Part shown: piece by piece, positions 31,861 to 41,770 of the stretch | Position numbering within the stretch: the stretch's first letter is position 1 | How the letters are laid out: the number at the start of each line of letters is the position of its first letter | Source of the DNA: Cinnamomum chago | Lineage: Eukaryota > Streptophyta > Magnoliopsida > Laurales > Lauraceae | Assembly (NCBI GenBank): GCA_038049695.1 | Contig: CP142458.1 | Coordinates: 44,175,501 to 44,239,500 of the forward strand | Length of the DNA: 64,000 nucleotides | Reading direction: 5' to 3' | Notes under the pieces: generated by a model | Seen by the model: the letters and a program-made list of their open reading frames with translations, nothing else | What the model was told of the DNA's origin: nothing | Database searches by the model: none | Position numbers and translations under genes: made by a program

Positions 31861-33878
31861 ATGGATAGGCCGAGTACCTCTAGGATTCGACCGACAGCGT
31901 CGAACCGGAGACTACGTCAGAGGGTGGTGGCTTCTTCCTCCGAGAGTGACGAAGAAGCGGTTGAAGAACAGCCCGAACCCCAAGTTGAGCCCGAACCCCA
32001 AGTTGAGCCCGAACAGCCAGAAGTACGTGCACAACGCCCCCCTGTTGCTCATAGGACTGGAGAGATTCCCGGGGGCCCTACAAGTTTGAGCCTACTGCCT
32101 AGTTTTCGGACTCATATTGCTGCAAGTATTTGGCAGCAGCAGGTTTGTGAATATTCTTGTTGAATAGGTTTTAAATATTTATTACCTTTGCTAATTTATG
32201 TTTTATTTCGTTTTGCAGGAGAGACCGCCACTCAAATGCATAAGCCATGGCCAAAAAATCTGTGATTGGGCATGGAATTCAGAAGGAAGGCAAAATACCA
32301 TTTTTGCACGTCTCATTGGCCGTTCAGGGCTGGCTCCATTGGTGGCGACGTCTTATCGTTCCATCAACAAGAACATGGTGTCAGCCTTTGTGGAAAGATG
32401 GCAGCCTGAGACTAACACATTTCACATGCCTTTCGGTGAAATGACGATTACACTTGATGACGTCGGCACCATTCTAGGGATCCCGGTCACTGGGAGATCC
32501 GTATCAGTTGAGCAGCTGTCTTTTGAGCGATCAAAGACACTTGTAGAGCATGGTCTCGGGGTCACATCCCAGCAGGCACACGAAGAGTTAGTAGGTGTGC
32601 GGGGCTCTTCGGTTAGATTGGAGTGGCTGAGGGACCTATATGGAGACGTGACTGATGCGGATCCAGAAGATCGCATTAGGTGTGCAGCTAGAGCATATCT
32701 ACTATATATATTGGGCTGTACACTCTTCACAGACAAGACTGGCACGAGGGTCCCAGTGCCTTATTTGAGGCTGCTGGTGAACTTTGATGAGGCACGCACG
32801 TATGCTTGGGGAGCTGCTGCACTTGCGCATTTATACCGACAGTTAGGGTTTGCTACTCGTAATGGAGTCAGGCAGATTGCAGGATATTTGACTCTACTAG
32901 AGGCATGGATTTACGAGCATTTCCACATATGTAGGCCTCACCAAAACCGCGCATACACAGAAGATTTACCGCGGGTGCATCGTTGGGTGCCAAGAAGAGA
33001 GTCTGGGGACCAAATGTCCAACCTGCAGTCATTACGAGAGGCACTTGATGACCTTGGTGCCCATGAGGTAATGTCTTTTATATGTTATAAATGCATTACG
33101 TTTTCCGAAAATAGTATCGTATACTTTAACTAATGGTTTTGTTGACTAATGTTGCAGGTGGTGTGGGACCCCTATCGAGAGCATAGGGCAGATCACCCCT
33201 TTAACGAGGTTGCGTTTTATACTGGCTGTCTTAAGTGCATGGACATCGTTGAACCATATCATCCTGATCGGGTGCTTAGGCAATTTGGTAGGGTTCAACG
33301 CATTCCCCCCACTCCACTAGCTCCACAGCGCGCCACTAGGGGTCCCACCGCAAATCAATATCGGATCGCCTACAATTACTTGGATCAAATATGGGAGAGA
33401 TGGCATAACCACATCCTGTCTCCGATGGAGCGCGGTGCACCTGTGGGGCACCCATGGGACTGTGCACCCAATTATATGGAATGGTTCCGCCGAGTGTCCC
33501 ACCCTATTATTCAAAACCCTGAACATCGCTCCACGTTTAATCCGCGTAATCAGGATTCTCAGGGTAGCTCTTCTATTGACCCACGATTGGTAGGATGCCT
33601 GGTAACTTAACTATTTTATTAAGTATAACCAACTGAACAAACTTACTAATTTGTGCTTTATGTGATCAATGTGGCAGCGCATCGTGAATGCCCAAAGTAT
33701 TATTCAGCCGATTCTAAGGAGAGGGCATAGTCTGAGTATCCGAGATCCTGATGCCTTGTACGTGGCCCTTGAGGACGTAAACAAGGTACTGGATGGAGCC
33801 GATCCAGCAGATCTTGTTCATCGACCGCCACGGAGCGAGACACGCACTTACAGCCGCAGGGGGAGACGTGGGGGATAG
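31861..33878 (+). CDS. Plant mobile domain (PMD/MAIN-like) protein gene inside the MULE
   Basis: Four exons join in frame: 31861-32142, 32219-33067, 33158-33589 and 33678-33878, all with GT-AG introns, giving 587 codons. The N-terminus is basic then acidic and low in complexity (SSSESDEEAVEEQPEPQVEP). From about residue 95 a plant mobile domain is evident: VSAFVERWQPETNTFHMPFG, EMTITLDDVGTILGIPVTGR, a central YLLYILGCTLFTDKTG, then WIYEHFHICRP and, in exon 3, VWDPYREHRADHPFNEV. The C-terminus is Arg-rich (RSETRTYSRRGRRGG). Host relatives MAIN and MAIL1 work in gene expression and transposon silencing with a PP7-type phosphatase; the role of transposon-borne copies is unknown. No stops or frame breaks. 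It converges on the transposase gene. Start chosen as the first ATG of the long exon. Confidence 0.88.
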
Positions 33879-34186
33879 GATGTGGACTAAGCATTTGAAC
33901 TTCTTTTTTGTTTCCATATAATTGTTCTTGTTGGAAAACATTGAAAGATTGTAATTTTTTTGTGTAACAAAGAGGTTACAAACAGTTTTGTAAGTAATAT
34001 GATGTGTAACAAAGGTCTGTACATATTTTTTCCATGGCCTATTTATGGATATGATTTTTTAACGTTGCATATTGATTTGAAGTATGTTTGATAGTCTCTT
34101 TTTTATACAGGACCGAATTTAAAAAACAAAGAGGTTACAAACAGTTTTGTAAGAAAACATTGAAAGTTTGGACGCACTTACAGTTA

Positions 34187-34310
34187 TGTTCGGCCCTGTG
34201 ATGCCGAACAAATTGTGTTTGCTCGGCCGCGTGAGACCGAACAACTCAAGTTGGTTCGGCTACATAGGGCCGAACAATATAAATTTGTTCGGCCCTGTGT
34301 GGCCGAACGG
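34187..34310. repeat. Central array of 33-bp palindromic units (four)
   Basis: Unit starts at 34187, 34220, 34253 and 34286, again exactly 33 bp apart. Cores read TGTTCGGC…GCCGAACA (34187-34210), TGCTCGG…CCGAACA, GGTTCGGC…GCCGAACA and TGTTCGGCC…GGCCGAAC. It lies between the 3' ends of the two convergent genes, where it could also act in transcript ends, though no terminator function is shown. Confidence 0.93.
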
Positions 34311-34505
34311 ACATGGGAGAAGCTGAGTATTAATATTTTCCTAAAAAATGGTTTGTGGAGATACTTTCCCAATGCACCATGAAGATATATAGAATATTCT
34401 TATATTTAAAATAAAAAGAAACAGATGCAAAATTACAACAAGGTTCATGTCACCGAGTTTTTCAAAAAAATTGGAACATTGATACATCCTTATAAAACAT
34501 AACAT

Positions 34506-37500
34506 TCATTCTATATCAATTGTTTCGCATGTCGCAACTGATGGACTGATAATATCTCTGAAATGTTGGATCCGAGATTGATAAGCCGTATCCCATCCAT
34601 CTACAGAAGGGTGATGGTGACGATTCCAGTTAGTAGCAATGGGTGGAATCGGATGACCTTGTAAGAGGAAAACCTACATATGATAATGAGTTCAAGTTAG
34701 TCACGTTATTTCAGAGCAAAATAAGATCGGAGAAACTATGCAATGAACTTGGTATCACCTGAACAAAGTGGTTTTGATTGACAAAACCGATTGCGATCTC
34801 CCACCTAGCAGCTAGAGGAATAGGCACAGATCGAAGAGGAAGAAAAGTCAGACATTGCTCCATTGACAAATGGTATAGAACCACGTTATAGTGTGAGGCA
34901 ATTAGATGTCCCATGTCCGGCATCGTCATCCACCGATCATGTGGAGGGCAATCCTCTTCGTAGGATATGATATGGAGAAGTTCATCAACCCTTTGATGTG
35001 AACCATATAATTGTCTGTAGTGTTCGGCATGAGTCACCAACTCTCTAGAAAGATCTTTTCGTACCTGTTGCCACGAGTCCTCACCAAGTCCCATCAACCC
35101 TGCAATTGCTGTAAAGCCACAATTGCCATCCGCCTTGACATCTTTTACATGATGGATATAAGGCCTTAAACCAGCTGGGAGTGTGTTAATATAAGAAACA
35201 GGCTTTAGCGATCGGGTGCGAATGACCTTTTGCTTAGGTATATGCTTCTTCACGGGCACCAAAGAGGCCCCACTACTGACAATGGTCTCTTCCATCTTCA
35301 AGACAGGAGAGTAACTGTCTTGAGCTGATTCAAAATATTCAAAGGAAGACGGCTCACGTTTAGTGGAGTTATGTAATTTCAATTTTGGGCGCCCCTTACA
35401 CTGTGACTTCGAAGCTGGCTCGGCAAGCGAGGTCGTCTCAGGCTTTGCAAGCTCCCTAAGCTTATCCAAGATTTGTAACTTCTTTCTCGAGTCGTAGCCC
35501 CTGAACTGTTCAACAATTAAATCTATCTCTGGCATGCAATCCAAATTCAAACACGAGTCCTTGACAGAAGCGGTAGATAACAAGTCAAGCTTGCGCCAAT
35601 GCATATGCGTGCAATCTAGAGGAATAGGGCGACCAGCACTTATGTATTCTGCAATTTCATGAGCACAAGGTAGACCATGTGTGCATCGAAGTACACAGCC
35701 ACAAGCATCTCTATCGATACCAAATGACGAGGCTCGTTTCGTCTCGGCTAAGATTTTCTCTAATGCACTTATAGAAATATTCCCACGAAGTTCTTTGAAT
35801 TCGGAAGGCCTAAAGTTGTGTTGCACAACCGTCTTACTTTTTTCAAATGATGATTTTATATCTGTATGTTGCAGCAGCAATAAGTTGTCAATCTTTGTCC
35901 AAGAGTCTTCGAAAGTCCCCTGGCTTGATCCAAGCTGCCGCTTCAGCTGTGCATGTGAACTCTCCACCCTGTTTGTAGTAGTGTTCCCAAGATGCATGAC
36001 CTTATCCGTCCATGCAGCCACAAATCTGTCCTTGTATGCATCTAACCAAGACGACCTCACATACTGAAGTGCCGTCGGATAGGTAATGAACTCCTTGACA
36101 AACAAGCTGAATTGCAGATTGTAATGCTCCTCTGTGGATGAGGAGACCAACATGTTCCAGCTCATTATAAACCGGTCCCACTTTTCTTTCGTCTCAAACA
36201 ACTTCTTGCATTTAGCCAAAATATTTCTGTTGATATGCCATCTGCATAAAAGATGTTTGGCGTCTGGAAAAACAATAGATATGGCGTTCATTAAAGCCAT
36301 CTCTCTGTCAGTGACGATAACGCTAGGAAGAACACCATCGCCAATAACTTTGCGCAAAATACCCAATGCCCATGAGTAACAGTCTTCACGTTCATTCTGG
36401 AGATATACAATGCATACCGAAAAAGTCTTCTCTGTGGATGTAACCCCAACAATCTCCAATAAGGGCATTCGGTACCGATTGGTCTTGTAGGTGCAGTCCA
36501 TTATCAACACATGAGGAAATGCACGCAAGAGGTCTAAGCTGGTAGGGTGTGTGAAAAACAAGTCAAGGACAGTATCTGATGCAGGACAATTCCTATGCCA
36601 CTCAATGTAACCATGATCCGCCAATAATTTCAACAGATGCTGCATTTGACTTCGTCCAGCCCTCTCCGCAACTTTATGCCTTTGACGTGCATTGTAAATG
36701 GTCTTCATTGTACTAACATTTAACTCATTTTTCCGTTTTAGTGTCACCAAGATCTCTTTTGGCCGAACCATATTCTTGGACATGTCTACTAGCAATGATG
36801 TTTCCTCCTTTGTTAATCTCCCTGCAAATGAGTGCCCTTCTAGAAAGTCTGCAGCAGGATGATTATGCACACCACACACTACATGCAACATCCATTCCTC
36901 ATTTGAGCCAACCACTTTGCCTTGTAACGTGAATGGGCATCCACATTTTTTTGAACCAGTCTGTTTCAATCTCTTCCCAACGGTCCCATCTTTAGTTATC
37001 CTCGTGTCTCTATAAGACCCATTTCTCTCACACCCAAGGGTCAGCCTTGGTTTTTTATTCCTCCTGTTGGGCGCTGCTGATGTCTTAATCACAATAATGA
37101 AACCATTTCTCCTCCCAACCTCACGAGCCCAATTAATTAAGGCTTCTCGGCTTGTGAATATCTGCACATTTTACAAAATAAAATTATATTGAAACAAGTG
37201 ACTACATCAATTTTTCCATCAAATGATTCATCTCAATTAATTACCTCTTCAGTGATAAACTCATTACTATAGTCGACCACACATTCCGACCCAACCTTGC
37301 TGCACTCAGTAGGCGCATGAAACTGCGATGGAACCAATTTTGTTAGAATAATCTACATGACAAAATTACACGGCTGTGGTAAGATGGCAGCTTGTTCGGC
37401 CATGTATTGCCGCGAAAATTGCCTCTGTTCGGCCATACATGGCCGCGAAAATGGGACATGTTCGGCCCTACAGTACCAAACTTAGGGCATATTCTCGGCC

Positions 37501-37681
37501 ATTCAGGTCCGACCGAAGGGCATGTACTCGGCCCTGCATGGCCGACAATAGGCCCTTCGGTCGGATATTCAGGGCCGAACGGTTCGTCTCCACCATTAAT
37601 CCAACTCTCGATGAATATGCTTACCTCGACGCTGCTAGAATGATCGGGAGTGAGTGGATGCTTGTCCTTTCGCTCGTCCAT
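34506..37681 (-). CDS. MULE transposase with FAR1-type N-terminus, SWIM finger and C-terminal OTU domain
   Basis: Four minus-strand exons join in frame: 37625-37681 (ATG at 37679-37681), 37245-37352, 34759-37161 and 34506-34673 (TGA at 34506-34508), about 911 codons. Domains in order: a FAR1-like DNA-binding region (SREALINWAREVGRRNGF, then KKCGCPF and CGVHNHPA); a MULE DDE transposase core (LIMDCTYKTNRY, VIVTDREMALMNA, CRWHINRNI, TNRVESSHAQLK); a SWIM finger (CVLRCTHGLPCAHEI); and an OTU cysteine-protease-like domain (KADGNCGFTAIA with the Asp-Gly-Asn-Cys motif, and NHFVQV as the likely His). The third exon would stop at 34711 if unspliced; a good intron (34674-34758) instead adds 55 residues. 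Intron 1 holds the right 33-bp array. No breaks. It would cut and insert the element in the nucleus; what the OTU domain does is unknown. Confidence 0.9.
37393..37590. repeat. Right array of 33-bp palindromic units (six), in transposase intron 1
   Basis: Unit starts at 37393, 37426, 37459, 37492, 37525 and 37558, exactly 33 bp apart. The first units read TGTTCGGCCAT…GCCGCGAAAA, later ones CTCGGCC…GGCCGAC. The last ends CAGGGCCGAACGGTT, like the last unit of the left array. The whole array falls within the intron at 37353-37624. Confidence 0.93.
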
Positions 37682-38030
37682 TGATCAAGAATGCTCGCAA
37701 ACCGAGTTTCAACTTTGAATGCAATCGATAATGAGTTGCAGCCAATGCTGCGAGGCTTTAAACCGAGAGAGAAGAGAGAAGATGAACGTTGGGTGCCAAG
37801 TACAGAGCGTTAAATGTAGGAAGATGATAGAAACCTTCACTTCATTACTCGTGCAAACTGAAGAGGATGGAATACAGTGACGACAGCCCGGATGACAACA
37901 TTTCCAACATTTTCGTTTGGAGGGAAAACGCAGTGTGTATTCAGTAGTGTGGGAGGAGTGCAGTTCATACGTTTTGGTCATTTTGCAAGTGGGTATTTTA
38001 GTCACAATCTCTTTGCAGTGTATGTTGAGT

Positions 38031-38058
38031 AAAATGGAGTGTGCAGGTAGCAGCACTC
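38031..38058 (-). repeat. MULE right terminal inverted repeat
   Basis: Complement begins GAGTGCTGCTACCTGCACAC. Followed directly by the target duplication ATTTCTTAA at 38059-38067. Confidence 0.92.
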
Positions 38059-38067
38059 ATTTCTTAA

Positions 38068-38505
38068 TTATTAATAAATCAAATTTTTCAGATTTTGAAT
38101 CTTTAATGAAATCGCCCATATTTTCAGTATTTAGAAAACAACTAAACCCTGACCCTTAGATTGCAAGGCTCTCATTCAATTTTGAATTTCAATTTAATTA
38201 TTTCTGAATTTTTAACATCTCCAATTGGTTTTCTGATCATTTTTATGGTGGATGCAGTTTTTAGTATAGTTTTATTAGACTAGGTTTTTAGTTTAGGATT
38301 TTTCTTTAATTCGGGTTGTAATTAATTTTATTCAGATCTGTAAGTAATTTTTAATTAAAGTAGGATTAGTGATTTTTATAGATTTTTGATAGGTTAGCAC
38401 TAGTTTTCTAATAGGACAAGTACATTGCGATCATTAGTTCCCTGTGGATCGACCCGGTTTCACCGGTTATTACTACATTGTGACGACCCTGACGACCCTA
38501 CACTT
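38068..38505 (+). repeat. LTR-like sequence, right part, with a gypsy-type U5 phrase
   Basis: Continuation of the sequence interrupted by the MULE. It ends near CCTGTGGATCGACCCGGTTTCACCGG, TTACTACATTGTGACGACCC and CCCTACA. The 'tgtggatcgacc…ttactac' phrase is common near the R/U5 end of large plant gypsy LTRs of Athila or Tat type. No primer-binding site was recognised after it. Confidence 0.45.
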
Positions 38506-39172
38506 GGGGCACGATCACCAACCATGCCATGTTCAATTAAATTTAAGATTAGCAAACTTATCTTTGATCGATCTTGATGTTAAGCACCTAGGACTTAGAA
38601 CCACGAATAATCTAAGTATATGCCATGCTTAGACTCATGCATTTATCATTCCCACTGTTTTTATGCATCATGCATGTATTGACTAGGACATATGCCATGC
38701 TTAGTTATTGCAACTGGATGAACAATTCATGTAGTATGCCACTCATGAATTAGGTTTAGGGGAATCATAATCTAAATACATATGCCATGATCTAGGTTGA
38801 TGAATGTCACCAATAATTCAGATTTTTTATTAAGGGATAATAAGGGACATGCATAGGATAGTAGATGAAACCCTAGTTCATTCATTCTTATTGTTTTTCA
38901 ATCCTAGTAGTAGTTTTGTGTGTTAGGTTACTTTCCATTAAGCTTTTGATTTATTTTAATAGTTTAATTTACTGTTTTTAGTAATTTCATTCATTCAATC
39001 ATCTTTTTCATCCATTTAATATTCTGAATTTTTAGTTAATTTTGACATTGTTTTATCATAAGTCTTCGTGGGATCGACCTCGTACTTACAATTCATTATA
39101 CTACATAGTGATCTTGTGTGCTTGCGAGCTTAAATTGTGTGCATATTAAGTAGCTTATTTCTAAGTTACTTG
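38506..39172 (+). repeat. Second LTR-like end with related U5 phrase
   Basis: Non-coding AT-rich sequence with three loose copies of ATATGCCATG.TTAG (near 38620, 38690 and 38775). Near 39070 it has TTCGTGGGATCGACCTCGTACT followed by ACTACATAGTGATC, similar to the phrase at 38445. It may be a diverged copy of the same LTR type. Confidence 0.4.
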
Positions 39173-40039
39173 GTGCATACCAATCCCCGCCCAACTCGGC
39201 ATGATATTGTCTGCTTTGGCCCACGTGCACGCGCGACGACTTCGCAGGCGGTCACCCATCTCAGTACTGCTCTCGTGTGAGCACGCTTAACTCCAGAGTT
39301 CTTATGGGATCGGGGACTGCACAGCTTTAAAAAGCGACATGTTGAGTTAATACGGGTTTTGACTTATAAGCCCAGGGTCAGGACTTGGATATTTCCAACG
39401 TGGGACTTGGACAAAGCCTCACGGTGCTACCGAAGCACTCCACCCGTACCCATGCGGATTTCCCATTCTTGGCTCATAGGATCACTTGACCTGGTCTTGC
39501 CTTAAAGGATTAACCAGGTGGGTTGGGACCTCACTCTCTCCAACCAGAAATAGAGCCGTCCTCGATTCTGATACCAATTGTCACATCCCCGCCCAACTCA
39601 GCATTATATTTGTCCGCTTTGGCCCACGTGCACACGTGAGGACTTCCCAGGCGGTCACCCATCACGGTACTACTCTCGCGTGAGCACACTTAACTCCGGT
39701 GTTCTTATGGGATCTGGGCCATTCGGGACTGCACGACTTTAAAACGCATCATGTTGAGTTAATACGGGGTTTGACTTATAAGCCCAAGGTCAGGACTTGG
39801 ACAAATCAGATGTGGGACTTCGACAAAGCCTCACGGTGCTATCAAAATACTCCACCAGTACCTCTAGCCCACAGGCAATTGTCACATCCCCGCCCAACTC
39901 AGCATGATATTGTATGCTTTGGCCCACGTGCACGAGCGAGGACTTCCCAGGCGGTCACCCATCCCAGTACTACTCTTGCATGAGCACGCTTAACTCCAGA
40001 GTTCTTATGGGATTTACCTAGGCGGATTGGGGCCTCACA
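39173..40039 (-). mobile_element. Cassandra-type TRIM with three tandem LTR copies carrying 5S rRNA-derived sequence
   Basis: Three direct copies of an LTR start at about 39173 (edge blurred), 39579 and 39880; the last ends GGGGCCTCACA at 40039. Each contains, in reverse orientation, a clear 5S rRNA-like segment: GATCCCATAAGAACTC, AGTTAAGCGTGCT (box A-like), AGTACTGAGATGGGTGACC (box C-like). This is the defining feature of Cassandra elements. Between copies 1 and 2 lies a short internal region with the complement of an initiator-Met primer site (CTGATACCA at 39568-39576). Copy 2 is truncated after GTACC, and only GCAAT of the second internal part precedes copy 3. Copy 3 lacks the middle of the LTR. 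LTR-internal-LTR-internal-LTR forms arise by unequal recombination. No clean target duplication was seen. Confidence 0.88.
39226..39312 (-). repeat. 5S rRNA-derived segment in Cassandra LTR copy 1
   Basis: Complement reads GATCCCATAAGAACTCTGG, AGTTAAGCGTGCT and GATGGGTGACC, the internal Pol III promoter part of 5S rRNA with substitutions. Similar segments occur at about 39632-39716 and 39932-40015. Part of a retroelement, not a working rRNA gene. Confidence 0.85.
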
Positions 40040-40500
40040 GTGATTGAGTAATTGAGAACTCTACTACAACTACCAGTTTCTTGACTTAATTGTTTAACAC
40101 TAATGGTTAGTTTAAAATTAAGGTTGCAATGGATACTATAAAATTTGTAATATTTCAATTTTCAACTTATTTAAATAAATACATGTCAATCTATTTAATT
40201 CAATATAAACTTTATAATTTTTAGATAAGACAACATTACATGATATTATTACTTAGGGGGACTGATATTTTGCTTTAAAGTGTTTACTAATGGAAAAAGA
40301 AATAAACATTGCTTCTAAGCATTTTATAATATTTTGGGTTTTTAGGATTTTTTTTGGATTTTTTTGGGGTAAGTAAAAGGTCGCACTAAGATGACTGCGA
40401 ACTGTAATGCGATGCTGCGTCATAACGGTTTTCATGGTAGACCGCAACCACGATTATAAACCAGGACCATAGATGGTTCCTTATCAAGAGCGATTCAATA
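40040..40500. repeat. AT-rich dispersed repeat / MITE end
   Basis: The phrase TTA-TTAGGGGGACTGATATTTTG near 40252 recurs as GACTTAGGGGGGACCGATATTTTGG at about 50098, with similar AT-rich sequence before and poly-A/T and ATATTTT runs after. Both copies are in the same orientation. The stretch 40380-40480 has GCGAACTG…CGCAACCAC words typical of MITE ends. Family unknown. Confidence 0.4.
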
Positions 40501-40739
40501 AAATGACATCCCTAGCATCAGGCCAACTATGATCAATTAGAACTTGATGAAATAACTACTACAACAATCATCGAAGGTCTCATTTAAATTAGACTAATAT
40601 CATCTTTGGATTGAAGCTATAAAATTTGAAAAGAAAGGCACTTAGAAAACTATTCCAATGTATCTATTTCAAGTAAGCCCCTTCCCACTACTCTACAGGT
40701 GTGAACATCATAGTTAACTTCATTTCAGACCCTATTTCG

Positions 40740-41770
40740 TGATGTGCCAACAAACATCAGCTAGTGGTAGAACTTCTAGTGTCAAGGCCTTGCCAAGTCG
40801 CAGTCATGGATCAAAATAGCAGCCGCTAAATAGGGTGTAGCGGTCTTCAGCACTATGCTAAATTCCACTCACATCCATAGAGTCCGCTATGCCCGCTACG
40901 GAGTAAGACAAACTTTTACTTTCTAAAAAAAAATTTAAAATGTAAAATAAGACTCATTTCTTTTCTTCTTCTCTCCAAATAACATTTCTACGCAACTCTT
41001 CTACACTTATATGCTTAAAAGAACAAAAAAAAAAACACATGATCTCGGCGAATTAGAGTCAATACATAGAGTTCTTCTCAAAGGCTATTCTCTAGGTACA
41101 TCTTGTTAGACACCTCCTTTGGAAGAGGTATTCTTTTCTCTACGCTAATGAAAAACACATTATTTGTTTTGATGAAAGGTAATTCGTTATTTGGTTTGAA
41201 ATTAAATTTGAACTTTTAACTTTATTTAAGCATTATTTTAAATGCAAAATAGAATCTAACTTAGTATGGCTAACTGACATGAATACATGGAAAAAATTAG
41301 ATTAATATTGGTTTTTTAATAATCATTCAGCGACACAGAATTTCTAGGCATTGAAGGGCCCGCTACACCCCTCTATCTTAGTTACTATAGAAAAAAAAAT
41401 CAAATTCTAACATATTCCAATATTTTGGATTTTTTGGATTTTTTTAAAAATCTTTTACAACCTTTTAGAGTCACACTGTTACGCCGCTATGTATCACCAC
41501 TACCGCTATGTAGTGTTTTGGCCACCGACCACTATGCTCACCGCAACCACTATTTTGATCCTTGTCTGTAGTTCCATAACATCAGAGATGTAAAGAGGAA
41601 GCGGAGGAGTAGAAGAGTCCACGATCAAGAGCACCACAAATATAACGGAGAATTTGGTGCACAGCTATGAGATGGAGTTGTTAAGGGTTACTCACAAATT
41701 GACTGACAATAAGAACTGCATGGAATATATTAGGATCAGTCATGGTAAGATATAATAGACTAGTACAAAG
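40740..41770 (-). pseudogene. Ancient copia element, RT/RNase H end (split by a MITE)
   Basis: On the minus strand 41766-41573 reads LLYLTMTDPNIFHAV, VSQFVSNP and LHLIAVHQILRYICGALDRG, the reverse-transcriptase/RNase H junction of a Ty1/copia element. After the MITE at 40805-41564 the homology resumes at 40804-40740 as ATWQGLDTRSSTTS. It contains stops. It is the leftmost recognised piece of the minus-strand element whose other parts lie at 46.8-48.8, 56.0-56.9 and 62.3-63.7 kb. Confidence 0.65.
40805..41564. mobile_element. hAT-type MITE family A, copy 1 (760 bp)
   Basis: The ends are inverted: CATGGATCAAAATAGCAGCC at the left, and in complement CAAGGATCAAAATAGTGGTT at the right. The inner ends are rich in GTAGCGG/CCGCTA words. 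Eight-base flanks (GTCGCAGT and TCTGTAGT) match at only four positions, three of the four differences being transitions, so a decayed duplication is possible. It splits the ancient copia RNase H. A second copy in opposite orientation is at 62900-63182. Confidence 0.75.

Larger units (their letters stand above)
31139..38058. mobile_element. Mutator-like DNA transposon (MULE), 6920 bp, with two genes
   Basis: The ends are inverted repeats: GAGTCCTGCTACCTGCACAC at the left, and its complement with one change (GAGTGCTGCTACC…) at the right. They match for about 28 bp through ACTCCATTTT before diverging. A perfect 9-bp target duplication ATTTCTTAA flanks it (31130-31138 and 38059-38067); nine-base duplications are the Mutator hallmark. 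Inside are two convergent genes with intact spliced frames, a plant mobile domain gene (plus) and a FAR1/MULE transposase with an OTU domain (minus), and three arrays of 33-bp palindromic units. Intact frames plus perfect duplication suggest a fairly recent, possibly autonomous insertion into an LTR-like sequence. Confidence 0.95.

Noticed and set aside
34711-37167. Transposase as a single 818-codon ORF starting at GTG and ending at 34711
   Set aside because: Good splice sites extend it at both ends in frame, the GTG lies in an intron acceptor, and the spliced tail restores the sequence after the OTU histidine motif.
31619-37590. CRISPR-like arrays, because the repeats are palindromic with regular spacing
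   Set aside because: The DNA is a plant transposon, the 'spacers' are 9 bp and similar to each other, and no cas gene is near.
37376-37684. Plus-strand ORFs over the right 33-bp array
   Set aside because: 33 is a multiple of three, so the array stays open by arithmetic; the region is intron 1 of the minus-strand transposase.
39226-40015. Three 5S rRNA genes
   Set aside because: Only the internal part of 5S is present, repeated inside LTR copies with a primer-binding site between them; this is the Cassandra pattern.
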